From contig DHEH01000004.1 in assembly GCA_002399785.1 (NCBI GenBank), positions 108,735 to 149,917 of the forward strand: a stretch of DNA of 41,183 bases, given 5' to 3'. This DNA comes from Caryophanales bacterium UBA4855 (GTDB lineage: Bacteria; Bacillota_I; Bacilli_A; RFN20; CAG-826). Below are positions 25,092 to 33,442 of this stretch, in pieces; the stretch's first letter is position 1, and every line of letters starts with the position of its first letter. The notes beneath the pieces were generated by a model. That model searched no databases. It was not told where the DNA came from and saw only the letters and a list, made by a program, of their open reading frames with translations. The position numbers and the translations under genes were made by a program.

Positions 25092-25573
25092 TTTTCTCCT
25101 TTTTATTAAATGATTTACTCAACCGTAAATTTCCGGTCTTTTGTGCAATCATAGTAGCATAACCATTTTTGCAAGTAAAATTTCACAAAATCACAAAATA
25201 TTTATGAAAATAAACGAAAATATTGAGTTAAAATTTTTCATTTTTTTAACAGAATTCATCAATAATTTTAATTGTAAATTTTCGACTTATTTCCAAACAA
25301 ATTATGAAGATTTCAGGAAATAAAAACAAGAAGAATATTCTGAGAATGAAAAATCATTTATAAGATGATTAAACTCATTATTTTTTTCGATGTAAACGAA
25401 CTTTTTATAATTTTTATTAAATTAATTAAGTGTTTAAGTTTTCCTTTAATATGAAATTATTTCGATACGATGAGCTATTTTTTTCTTTAAAAAAATGCCA
25501 AAAAAATAACAAAAAATAATTGAAAGCGCTTCCAAAATTTTGAGATTAAGAAATTAGTGAAAAATTTTTCATT
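25092..25573. promoter_or_regulatory. Long AT-rich control region of the glycan operon with a LacI/CcpA-type palindrome
   Basis: No gene is seen in this stretch. TGAAAGCGCTTCCA at 25521-25534 is a near-palindrome around GCGCT, one base off the catabolite-responsive (cre) consensus and also the shape of LacI-family operators. It lies ~430 bp before the lipoprotein ATG. A poor -35/-10 pair (TTGCAA, TATGAT) sits ~75 bp before that ATG. GTAAACGAAC at 25392-25401 resembles one DeoR half-site. The length of the region suggests several regulators, possibly the adjacent LytTR protein. Confidence 0.5.
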
Positions 25574-25604
25574 AAAAAAAGACAACTTTTTAATTTTTGT
25601 CTCT
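25574..25604 (-). terminator. Terminator after the histidine kinase gene
   Basis: Read on the minus strand, AGACAA pairs with TTGTCT and seven T follow. It separates the two-component operon from the glycan block. Confidence 0.65.
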
Positions 25605-25657
25605 TTTATTTCCTAAATGGCTTTTTTTATTTCCTATTCGGTAAGCAAAAAATACAC

Positions 25658-27004
25658 TTATTTTTCAGAATTTTTTGGTATTGGTAATAATATATCAACA
25701 ATAAATAAATTGCTTTTTGTTTTAATAAACATCTCACCATTATAGGATTCAACAATCTTTTTCATAGATAAAGTTCCATATCCGTGGAAACCGACATCTT
25801 TCTTTGTCGTTTTTGGAAGGCCATTATTATATTCAATATTTCCTTCAAAGTAGTTTTCAATATGAATCGATATCATATTGTTAACGTTTTTGGCATATAA
25901 ACGAATAAATCTCTTATCACTATTTATTTTAAGCAAATATTCAATTGCGTTATCAATAGCATTTCCAAATAAAGAATAAATATTACTTGTACTCATAAAA
26001 TTTAACTTTTCGCCATCGACAATATAAGTTAATACAATATTATTTTTACTGCAGGTTAAACTTTTTTCAGTTAAAACAACATCTAAAGCATCGTTTCCAG
26101 TTTTAATCATTGATCCATAAATCATAACTGATTGTTCAATATCTTTTAAATCTTGCGCATCGAAATTTCCGCCATGTCTTATTGCCGATATTTGTTGTTT
26201 CAAATCGTGACATTTAATATTGATAATATCTATATTCTCTTTAGCAAGTTCGTAGTGTTCTTTATCTGATTTCCACAAAGTTTGAACAATTTCCAATTCT
26301 TTTTGTGTATTCTTTGCATCTTTTAATTGAAGTTGTAAGATTAACATCAATAAACAACTTATAATTCCGTATATAAAGGAGACAACTAAAGCTACTTGAT
26401 CAGTTTTGGCTTCGTATTTATCTACCATAATACTATTAAGAAGAACTGCTGAAGATAAAACCAAAATAACTAATATAAATAGCCAAAGATTAGTTATATA
26501 AAAATCTTTTTGCTTTTTAATTTTCCTGCCAAACAATATATATCCAAGAATATAAACAATAATATAAAACACGATATAAATATAGAATGAGATAAAATCA
26601 ACAACTGCATTAATACTTGCCCCACTACCATACATATCAAGAGATTTTCCTCCATCAATCAAAGTGGCAACCATAAAACATTGATACGCAGAAAAGGCGA
26701 TATGTTGAACTAAATATCCGGCAATACAACAATAAATACAATTTATAAACGATTCATCAAAACAAATAGCCACAAATCCGATAGTAGCAATAAAAATCAA
26801 AATAAAAATAAAAGACATATAAAAAGGATTGTAACTAGCAATTGGAATCGCAAACGTTACTCCAACTACACCTATCAACGACAAGATAAAACGCAAAATA
26901 AACTTGTTTCTTCTTTTTAAATGAAAACAAAAAAGACTTTCTGCTACTAATAGTTCCAGTAAAAATTGAAATTTATAAAAGAATAAAGCATTAAAATCGT
27001 ACAT
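25658..27004 (-). CDS. AgrC-like sensor histidine kinase (HPK10 type)
   Basis: The 448-residue membrane kinase begins with six to seven transmembrane segments (~res 1-225). A helical region holds the phosphoacceptor His in IKCHDLKQQISAIRHGG (~res 265). The C-terminal ATPase domain shows the N-box NAIDNAIEYL and the G-box FHGYGTLSMKKIVESYNG. This layout is that of peptide-sensing kinases such as AgrC. No AgrB- or AgrD-like gene is adjacent, so the signal is unknown. It begins 2 nt after the regulator gene, so the pair forms one operon. The glycan block 570 bp downstream on the same strand is the nearest candidate target. Confidence 0.87.
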   Translation of the reverse strand: MYDFNALFFYKFQFLLELLVAESLFCFHLKRRNKFILRFILSLIGVVGVTFAIPIASYNPFYMSFIFILIFIATIGFVAICFDESFINCIYCCIAGYLVQHIAFSAYQCFMVATLIDGGKSLDMYGSGASINAVVDFISFYIYIVFYIIVYILGYILFGRKIKKQKDFYITNLWLFILVILVLSSAVLLNSIMVDKYEAKTDQVALVVSFIYGIISCLLMLILQLQLKDAKNTQKELEIVQTLWKSDKEHYELAKENIDIINIKCHDLKQQISAIRHGGNFDAQDLKDIEQSVMIYGSMIKTGNDALDVVLTEKSLTCSKNNIVLTYIVDGEKLNFMSTSNIYSLFGNAIDNAIEYLLKINSDKRFIRLYAKNVNNMISIHIENYFEGNIEYNNGLPKTTKKDVGFHGYGTLSMKKIVESYNGEMFIKTKSNLFIVDILLPIPKNSEK

Positions 27005-27006
27005 CT

Positions 27007-27720
27007 TTATGCGTTGTCTCCAGAAATAAATCCAGTAAATTTCTCTACAAAATCTTTCTTTTGACCCCTCGATAAAAAGAGACTTTTTCCATTATCTAAA
27101 AGAACTTCGTTCCCATTAATCATGCTTATCCTTCTAAAATTAATAAGATAGGATGGGCTCCCTTTGGCAAAGCCAAATTTAGTCAATTCATCTTCGACGC
27201 TCGATAAAGTTCCCCATTTACTGAAGTCACCCTTATCAGTATGATAAGTCAATTGATGGGAATATACTTCGACATAAATTATTGAATTAATGCTTAATTT
27301 AATAATTGTTCCTTCGGTTGAAATTGTAACTTCGTTACCTTTTTCATAATTACATTTTGTAATGGCTCTAGCTAACATTGTCGAAAAAGAATAATAAGTA
27401 ATGGGTTTAACAAGGAAATCAAAAGCATTAACAGAATAGCCTTTAATTGCATATTTTCCTAAATAAGTTAAGAAAACCAAAACTACATTAGGATCTTTTT
27501 CTCTAAGTTTTTTACTAGCATCAATACCAGTCATTCCTGGTAAATCAATATCCATAAAAACGATATCAAAATCGCATTTATATTCTTCTAAAAAAGCAAT
27601 CGCACTTTTAAAAAATTTTAATTCAAAAATTTCCTTAGATTCAAGTTGAAATTGATCAAGATATTGCTTAAATCTTGATGCATCTTCTTTTGTGTCTTCA
27701 ACAATTGCTATTCTTATCAT
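27007..27720 (-). CDS. LytTR-family response regulator
   Basis: The 237-residue regulator has a receiver (res ~1-120; phosphoacceptor Asp in IVFMDIDLPGMTG, Lys in FLVKPIT) and a LytTR DNA-binding domain (res ~135-230; IIYVEVYSHQLTYHT, YLINFRRISMINGNEVLLDNG). It pairs with the AgrC-like kinase 2 nt downstream. AGGAT lies 7-8 nt before the ATG and two TATAAT-like boxes lie upstream (~27732-27755). LytTR proteins bind direct repeats; none was found with confidence in the downstream intergenic region. Confidence 0.9.
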   Translation of the reverse strand: MIRIAIVEDTKEDASRFKQYLDQFQLESKEIFELKFFKSAIAFLEEYKCDFDIVFMDIDLPGMTGIDASKKLREKDPNVVLVFLTYLGKYAIKGYSVNAFDFLVKPITYYSFSTMLARAITKCNYEKGNEVTISTEGTIIKLSINSIIYVEVYSHQLTYHTDKGDFSKWGTLSSVEDELTKFGFAKGSPSYLINFRRISMINGNEVLLDNGKSLFLSRGQKKDFVEKFTGFISGDNA

Positions 27721-27799
27721 GTTAAAATCCTATTATATCCTTATATTATAATACAAGATTATTTTTTACAATTACACATAGTAATTCATTTGCAATAAC

Positions 27800-27827
27800 A
27801 AAATAATGGGGATTTGCAAGGGATATT
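27800..27827 (-). repeat. Dispersed 3'-end repeat, copy 5
   Basis: Minus-strand ATCCCTTGCAAATCCCCAT then TATTTT. It lies 27 nt after the stop of the truncated secreted-protein gene and upstream of the two-component operon. Confidence 0.85.
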
Positions 27828-27854
27828 AAAAATAAGTATTTTATAAAAGACACT

Positions 27855-28783
27855 TTATTCCTTAATTTTATATTCAATATAAATGCTTCCTTCATTATCT
27901 TTTGCAGTAGTAATATATGTCTTACCATCTTTTCCAACAATCTCAAAAGTTGTTTTAACAACAATCTCAGACACCGCAGTCGTTGGTTTAACAAAAATTG
28001 AAAAACCTTTTTTATATTCAAATACCAAGATATATCCGTTATCTAATAGATATGTTGTGAAAACATTTGTACTTTCTGTATCACTAGTAAAAATAACACA
28101 ATTGTAAAATGCTTTAGAATAACTTAAAGGAGAATCTTGTTTAAATAAATAATTATAAGTCGATCCATAATAGTTATATTTCATTTCAATAATTTTTTTA
28201 TCACTAGATAAATAAACTTCGTGTAACTCAGTATCTTGCTTATATTTTACTTTTAATACATTGCTTTCATAAGTATATGTGCCAATCTCTTTAAATTTAT
28301 AAACTATATAACCGTCTGGTGTAAATATCCATGAATCCCATTTAGTATTTTTGCTACCAGCCGAATAATAACTTCCAGATAAATCTTCATCATTAGTAGT
28401 GAACGATAGAGTTGACCCAGAAATTGTAATGAATTCCAAATTAAAGTCTGCATCATATAAAACAAACGAAGTGTCAGATACTTTAAAGTAATTCATTGTC
28501 ACACTTTCTTTGGCCGTAATGTTAGCCGTAAAGAAACCATCTAAAATAACACTAATATCTCCATCAGTATATTCTCCAGCTTCCTTACCAATAGAAGCGA
28601 ATGAATAACTCATACTTGGATTAGCATAATCATCATTTAAATAGCCGCTCATTTTATGGGTTTTTGAATCATAAGTTAAATTAAGTGTGTCTTCACCAAT
28701 TGTCATCTCAATAGAAGAACCATCTAAAACATATTTAACTTTATATGTAACGCTTTCGTAAACAACAACAGCATTTTGTGAAA
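27855..28783 (-). pseudogene. Secreted beta-rich protein gene, 5' end lost at the IS
   Basis: About 310 residues remain open up to the IS edge, including LIVSQNAVVVYESV, which joins the IS at ~28784; an IS-supplied TGA precedes it. The remaining protein is Thr/Ser/Tyr-rich with short beta-strand repeats (GTYTYESNVLKVKYKQ, SGSTLSFTTNDEDLSGSYY) as in extracellular wall or lipoprotein domains. No family is recognised. The first internal ATG is at 28706, but no promoter or binding site supports a real start there. The missing 5' part is not on the other side of the IS, where a different gene (GH5) begins, so a deletion has occurred. Confidence 0.65.
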
Positions 28784-30391
28784 CGATAAGTCAAAGTTCA
28801 CTAGTTAATACGACAGGTCAAAGTTCACACTTTTAATCGCAATACTTTTTACTGTTTTATCTTTTTTATTTATCAATTTCTATATTGGAAAAAATAGAAA
28901 TATCAAATAATTTATAATTAACAAAAGGAGTTTTTTAAATGAATAAAAAAGTTGATGATTCTTTAGTTAATTTGGTAATGCAAAAACTAGAGAATAAAGA
29001 GATGAAAGTACCTACTGCATCAGTAATTCTTGGTATAAGTATAAGACAAATTTATAAAATATTGAGATTACGAAAAGAACCGTTTAAAAGAAAAGTAAAA
29101 ACAATAAGAAAGCCTCCTTCTAATAAAATTAAGAAAAATACAGAAGAGAAGGTTGTTGAATTATATAGAAGTAAATATCGAAAATTTTCCTACATTCACT
29201 TTCACGAAAAACTAGAAAGTGAAGAAAACATAATTATTAATTTAAAGACATTAGAGCGAACGTTAATGAGACATTATTTAGTTTCACCATTTGCAAATAA
29301 GAAAACAAAGAAAAATGTAAAAAAGATTCTGCAATCACTTAACCAAATTAACGATCCGGTAAATGAGCAAAATCCTTATTTAAATAATAACATAATTTTT
29401 GAACCTAGTAGCATTCATAATCGTATTCATCATACCAAAGATTTTGGTGCATTAATTCAATTAGACGCGCGAAAAGATTTTTATATTGATGAAGAAAAAC
29501 GGACTCTGCATCTTGCTATTGATGTAGCTTCCAGCATATTTGTAGGAGCGTTTTTTGATAAAGAGGAGACTCTTACCGGTTATCAACACTTTTTGCATCA
29601 AATAATCACAAAATATGGAATACCAAAATACATTTTAACCGATAATAGAACAGTGTTTGAATATTTGAAAAAAGATACTGGGCAAGAAAGCAAAAATACT
29701 CTTATTCAATTTAAATATTCATGCATTCAACTAGGCATTAAATTAAACACAACAAGTGTTGCAACATTTAAAGCTATTATTGAAAGAGGAAACGGGACTT
29801 TTGGAAGAAGAATTCCACAAGAGTTATCAATTGCAAATATTAAAAATATAAAATTGGCCAACGTTTTTTTGACTAACTATCTACCTCAAATAAACAACCT
29901 CTTTGCTCACGAATATCCCGGAAAAACATATTTAAAGCTACGCCCGACATTGAAACAATCAACAACTGTATTGGCTTTATTTCTAAAAGGAAATTTGATA
30001 AGGCGTCATGCGTAAGATTTCAAAATAAGTATTATTATGCGACTATATGCAATAAAATCGTTGCTTTTATAGAAAGAACCGAATGTTTGATTGTACATAC
30101 ATTTGATGATCGAGTAATCATTGTGGTTGATTCAATTGCTTATGTGGCAATATGTATTGATGATTACGAATTTAGCAGCGAGAAACAATGTAATCCTAAT
30201 AGTGAAACATTTATTGAAACACATAGAGTTAATCCAACAGAATTAATAAATTATAGAAATAAAAACGTTTCTATATAGAACTATGATTCTTTCCAAAAAT
30301 ATCTCAATGAAGAAACGAGATTTATTAATGAGAATTACTGAACTTTGAACCTGTCGTATTAGACCTTATTTTTGTGAACTTTGACCTGTCG
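28784..30391 (+). mobile_element. Insertion sequence, ISNCY/IS1202-like
   Basis: The ~1.6 kb element carries one DDE transposase. Each end has two copies of the 18 bp unit CGACAGGTCAAAGTTCAC: 28784-28801 (two mismatches) and 28811-28828 on the left, and their inverses at 30339-30356 and 30374-30391 on the right. The outer copies form the terminal inverted repeats. No target duplication is visible next to the outer ends. It lies between the remains of two different secreted-protein genes, which fits an IS-mediated deletion. Confidence 0.8.
28939..30278 (+). CDS. DDE transposase, C-terminus in a second frame
   Basis: The transposase catalyses movement of the surrounding IS. An N-terminal HTH (VPTASVILGISIRQIYKILR) is followed by an integrase-fold core. 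The DDE residues fit Asp in LIQLDARKDF (~res 176), Asp in YILTDNRTVF (~res 235) and Glu in IIERGNGTFGRR (~res 277), as in ISNCY/IS1202 enzymes. The first frame stops at 30015. The typical C-terminal domain (SCVRFQNKYYYA...) continues in the -1 frame to 30278, with the join near TTATTTCTAAAAGG (29977-29990); one missing T would restore a single ~445-residue protein. It is therefore probably inactive unless frameshifting occurs or the base is an error. AAGGAG lies 9 nt before the ATG. Confidence 0.8.
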
Positions 30392-30553
30392 CACCACATT
30401 TCCAAGATTCCATCCAATTTTAATGGAATCATATATTTTATAAGTATTAAATTCATCACCAGTTGAATCTATAATCTCACTATTATTACCACAAGAAGAA
30501 CAACCGAATAATAAAGCTGCAATCACTATTATTAAATTAAATTTTTTATTCAT
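30392..30553 (-). pseudogene. GH5-like endoglucanase lipoprotein, only the first ~54 codons remain
   Basis: MNKKFNLIIVIAALLFGCSSCGN is a signal peptide with a lipobox. About 20 residues later YDSIKIGWNLGN matches the start of GH5 cellulases (IGWNLGNT). After GNVV the frame enters the IS end and stops at 30359, so the catalytic domain is gone. A TATAAT box lies 6 nt before the ATG with no Shine-Dalgarno. The strain has thus lost a secreted beta-glucanase that would fit the two GH3 enzymes. Confidence 0.7.
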
Positions 30554-30890
30554 TTTTTAATTATATTATTATTTTAGAAAAACAAATGTAAATCGTTTTA
30601 TTTGTCGAATTAATGGCACAAAAGAAAATAAAACTCAAAATTTAACATAAAACGAAGATAGTATGTAGAGACGAAAGAAAAAGCTACACTCTAAAAGTTA
30701 TTTAGGGTCTGGCTTTGTAGCTTATAATAAATTTTATTTAATTTTTTTCGTTTTACGATTGTTTTTTTAACATATGGATAATAGTTGACAATCTTGCTTT
30801 TAGTAGAATTCTACCTTTTAAGGGATTCTTAAAAATGTAGATTATAATTTTCAATATTTTTCTTATTATATAGTAAATACTATTTCTCTT
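30554..30890. other. AT-rich non-coding stretch with one long-range hairpin
   Basis: No gene is recognised. AAAGCTAC (30688-30695) and GTAGCTTA (30717-30724) could pair around a 21 nt loop. TTGACA at 30786 has no good -10 at 16-18 nt. Confidence 0.4.
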
Positions 30891-30918
30891 TTTTAGATAC
30901 GAGGTTATCGGGTTGAGC

Positions 30919-31063
30919 GGAAATCTCCATTCAAAAAAAGAGCCTATGAGATTTCTTTCTACAGTTGCTTACTTAATGCTAGGCTTCATCGATTAGCAAT
31001 AGCAAACCTTATCGCAAACCACCCAATCGAATCGAGTATCAAATGAGTGTGCGTCTAACGACC
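30919..31063 (-). other. Structured, richer-G+C non-coding segment; possible displaced tRNA trailer
   Basis: G+C is clearly higher than in the flanks. GGAAATCTC (30919-30927) pairs with GAGATTTC (30948-30955). On the minus strand AGCCTA...TAGGCT followed by C and seven T (30985-30933) looks like a terminator with a large loop. It directly follows, on the minus strand, a copy of the 3' end of tRNA-Ala (31064-31077), so it may be the original tRNA trailer and terminator pushed away by an insertion. No known RNA family was recognised. Confidence 0.35.
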
Positions 31064-31077
31064 ATTTGGTGGAGCAA
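31064..31077 (-). repeat. Partial copy of the tRNA-Ala 3' end (possible att site)
   Basis: ATTTGGTGGAGCAA is identical over 14 bp to 33429-33442, the acceptor end, CCA and first trailer bases of tRNA-Ala(CGC). No tRNA body is attached here. Same orientation, 2365 bp apart: the pattern left by integration at a tRNA 3' end. Confidence 0.5.
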
Positions 31078-31174
31078 GGCAGGTTCGGAATGGTGCACAC
31101 TGGTTCATTTTCATTCTTTAGATAAACAATTTAGAGAAACTGATATTGCAAGCAAAGAAGTGATTAATTGTACC

Positions 31175-31212
31175 TTCACAATATATTTTTAACACAATTA
31201 ATTTCACCTTTT
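31175..31212. repeat. Repeat at the 3' end of the AAA ATPase gene
   Basis: TTCACAATATA (31175-31185) and CAATTAATTTCACCTTTT (31195-31212) recur directly at the 5' side of the gene as 32554-32564 and 32565-32582, with a third, CACCTTTT-ending copy at 32599-32616. The left copy covers the last codons and stop of the ATPase gene. Confidence 0.55.
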
Positions 31213-32552
31213 GATATGTCTTCACATAACATAAATACATCATAAAAAGGTATTGTCAAAACTTTAGTTTTAGAATCGAACCCAAAATTGTTTTGCGAAA
31301 TTTTAATAGCTAATGCTAATGAGTTATGATCTTTAAAACGTTCAAGTGAATTAAGAGGTCCTTTATTTTTCTTGACATCAATCGGTATGATTGAAGACTT
31401 TGTTTCAATTATAAACTCAAATTCTGAACTGCCTTTCCCTTTCCAGTAAAAAAGCGGAATACCATGGGATGTCAATTCGTTAGCTACATAGTTCTCAAAG
31501 AAAATCCCAGAGAGAGTATTTCGTGTTTTATTATCTAGAAAAGTGGTTCCGTTTACTCCGCTTTGATAGGAAAACATCCCAATATCTGAAAGATACAAAC
31601 GGAATAAGGACTCATCTGAATTGATCAACGGTATAGTAACCTTCTCTTTGACTAAAGACGATTTTACAACCAAATTTGATAGAATCAACCAATCAATTGG
31701 TGATTCCATGGCACGTCCTTTCGCCCCTTTTTCAATCAATGTTGATTTGAAATTTTTAGATTCTTTATTAAGCTGATTGTAAATTGTCTGAAACACTTTT
31801 TTTGAACGAACAATCGCTTCGGGACTAGCCTGATAAAGATCCATATCAGAGAGGTAGTTGTCATATAGGTCTTTTAACACTTCTCGTGATTCTTGATAAT
31901 TGCCCGTCTCTAAATAGGCGTCAACCGCTTCCGGCATTCCGCCAACAAGGAGGTAATTAAAGAACTCTTCTAGTCCCTTAGAATGTTCTTCTTTAGAAGA
32001 AGGAATCCCTTTTGCATATGAGTTCTTTATAGATTGAAAAAGAACTTTGTTTTTATTCAACAAATATTCTTCAAAATCCATTGGATAAATTGTCAGCTGA
32101 TTGATTTTTCCAACCGGAAAAAGAAACCTATTTTTGTTACCTAATCCTCTTTTTCGGTTTTCTCTTTGAATTTTAATTCGTACCATCGATCCAGTTTCTA
32201 TAATCGGAATCTCAGGAAAATCCTGGCAAAAATATTTCATAAGAGTAACTATAGGCAAACACTCTTGAACCTCATCAAAAATAAGAAGAACGTTTTTATC
32301 GATAACAACACCATTGTTTAAAGAAAGATAATTCAAAATTTTTTCAGCGTTGACATTCTTTTCGCAAAAATCAGTAAATTCCTGATTGGTTCTACAATCA
32401 ACATAGATATATTTTTTGGGAAAAAATCGTTCAGCAAAAATATCCTTAATTAAATAAGTCTTCCCAACTTGTCTGGCTCCCCAAACCATCAAAGGCTTGC
32501 GTCTAGTATTTTTTAGCCAGTTCTCAAGATCGACCAAATATTTTCTTTCCAT
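31176..32552 (-). CDS. AAA ATPase with DUF4143 nuclease-like domain
   Basis: The 458-residue protein belongs to the AAA_14/DUF4143 group. Walker A is VWGARQVGKTYL (~res 27-38), Walker B VLLIFDEVQEC (~res 90-100) and the sensor region IIETGSMVRI. The central FNYLLVGGMPEAVDAYLE and C-terminal FFENYVANEL...YWKGKGSSEFEFIIETKSSIIPIDVK mark DUF4143, whose E...DVK resembles PD-(D/E)XK nuclease residues. The function of the group is unsettled; such genes are numerous and patchy between strains. MERKYLVDLENW at 32552 is the usual start, though an in-frame TTG at 32567 is better placed behind AAGGTG. It lies inside the segment bounded by the tRNA-Ala copies. Confidence 0.82.
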   Translation of the reverse strand: MERKYLVDLENWLKNTRRKPLMVWGARQVGKTYLIKDIFAERFFPKKYIYVDCRTNQEFTDFCEKNVNAEKILNYLSLNNGVVIDKNVLLIFDEVQECLPIVTLMKYFCQDFPEIPIIETGSMVRIKIQRENRKRGLGNKNRFLFPVGKINQLTIYPMDFEEYLLNKNKVLFQSIKNSYAKGIPSSKEEHSKGLEEFFNYLLVGGMPEAVDAYLETGNYQESREVLKDLYDNYLSDMDLYQASPEAIVRSKKVFQTIYNQLNKESKNFKSTLIEKGAKGRAMESPIDWLILSNLVVKSSLVKEKVTIPLINSDESLFRLYLSDIGMFSYQSGVNGTTFLDNKTRNTLSGIFFENYVANELTSHGIPLFYWKGKGSSEFEFIIETKSSIIPIDVKKNKGPLNSLERFKDHNSLALAIKISQNNFGFDSKTKVLTIPFYDVFMLCEDISKGEINCVKNIL

Positions 32553-32553
32553 A

Positions 32554-32616
32554 TTCACAATATACAATTAATTGCACCTTTTAGCAAGACTTAAGTGTTA
32601 ATTAATTACACCTTTT
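32554..32616. repeat. Repeat at the 5' side of the AAA ATPase gene
   Basis: It contains TTCACAATATA, CAATTAATTGCACCTTTT and, 34 bp on, TAATTAATTACACCTTTT. The first two match the copy at 31175-31212. The third overlaps the stop of the COG2865 remnant. Confidence 0.55.
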
Positions 32617-33262
32617 CGAGCCAACCCTTTTAATAATCTGGTTTTTTCTTAATGAAGATACATTATTTTGAATAGATGTCCTTCCCAATGACAATGTACT
32701 TTGTAATTCCAAAAGTGTGATATTAGGGTTATCTCTCATTTCTTTCATAATCAACGTTTGTGTTTTATTTATCTTGTTTGCTGCTTTATCCCCAACTTTA
32801 TCGCCTACATTATCCCCCGTTTTGTTTATCCAATTAAAAGGAATGGTTACCATAATTGAATTTTCACGGAAATCAGATGATTTTTTCCATAAGCCGCCAC
32901 TATCTTTGGAACTCCTCGTCCTGATTTCTCACTTATATGAAGTTGCATAAAGATGTCGGCTAATCTTTGATTAACCGGCATAGATTCTCCAGCAAAAAGC
33001 CTTTCTCAGTTTGACCACCAGAAAGTACTCCTCTTGATATGATTTCTATTCGATTTGAAAAAGCGGAGATAATAGGTCCGTTTTTAGAAGTTCATTTATT
33101 ATGAACAAACGCATTGATAATGGCTTCTTTAAAAGCTAAGTAAAAATATCGTTACAAATTAAAAATTATTTAATGTTTGTAACAGAATATTTGAAATATG
33201 AATCCCAGAATTACCTTGAAAATCAAAACATTCACTTTTTCCCAATCTAATAACTACTTATA
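32602..33262 (-). pseudogene. COG2865 (AlbA_2-type) putative transcriptional regulator, decayed
   Basis: Fragments in several frames match one protein in order: RLGKSECFDFQG (~33260), FKEAIINAFVHN (~33140), TSKNGPIISAFSNRIEIISRG, PVNQRLADIFMQLHISEKSGRGVPKIVAAYGK and IMVTIPFNWINKTGDNVGDK, then a C-terminal winged helix (KEMRDNPNITLLELQSTLSLGRTSIQNNVSSLRKNQIIKRVG). A TGA replaces the conserved Trp after VHNK, and at least two frame changes are present. The 5' part (DNA-binding AlbA_2 domain) is missing. Only the last 83 codons are open. Like the ATPase, this is typical accessory cargo. Confidence 0.7.
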
Positions 33263-33290
33263 TCCGTACGCAATGTTTGTGTTGCTTAGC

Positions 33291-33314
33291 ATCAAAAAAG
33301 CGGGCTGTTGGCCC
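33291..33314 (-). terminator. Terminator downstream of tRNA-Ala
   Basis: Minus strand GGGC, 5 nt loop, GCCC, GC, then six T. It lies ~120 nt after the tRNA CCA and would end the tRNA transcript. Confidence 0.7.
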
Positions 33315-33428
33315 TCTATCTTTATTTGGCTCCTCTCAAGGAACTATAGAAGTCTCTTGCGTCAAGTCTAATACCGAAGCACCAGTTGATAAGCAAGTGT
33401 GCTATCACTGGAGTTCGACTGTCATCTG

Positions 33429-33442
33429 ATTTGGTGGAGCAA
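33429..33442 (-). repeat. tRNA-Ala 3' end, partner of the copy at 31064
   Basis: The 14 bp ATTTGGTGGAGCAA spans the trailer, the CCA and the acceptor 3' strand of the intact tRNA. See 31064-31077. Confidence 0.5.

Noticed and set aside
31064..31110. tmRNA 3' end or SRP RNA at the GGTGGAGC/GGTTCGGAAT segment
   Set aside because: No T arm, no 5' tRNA-like half and no GGAAGCAGC loop; only the tRNA 3'-end match stands.
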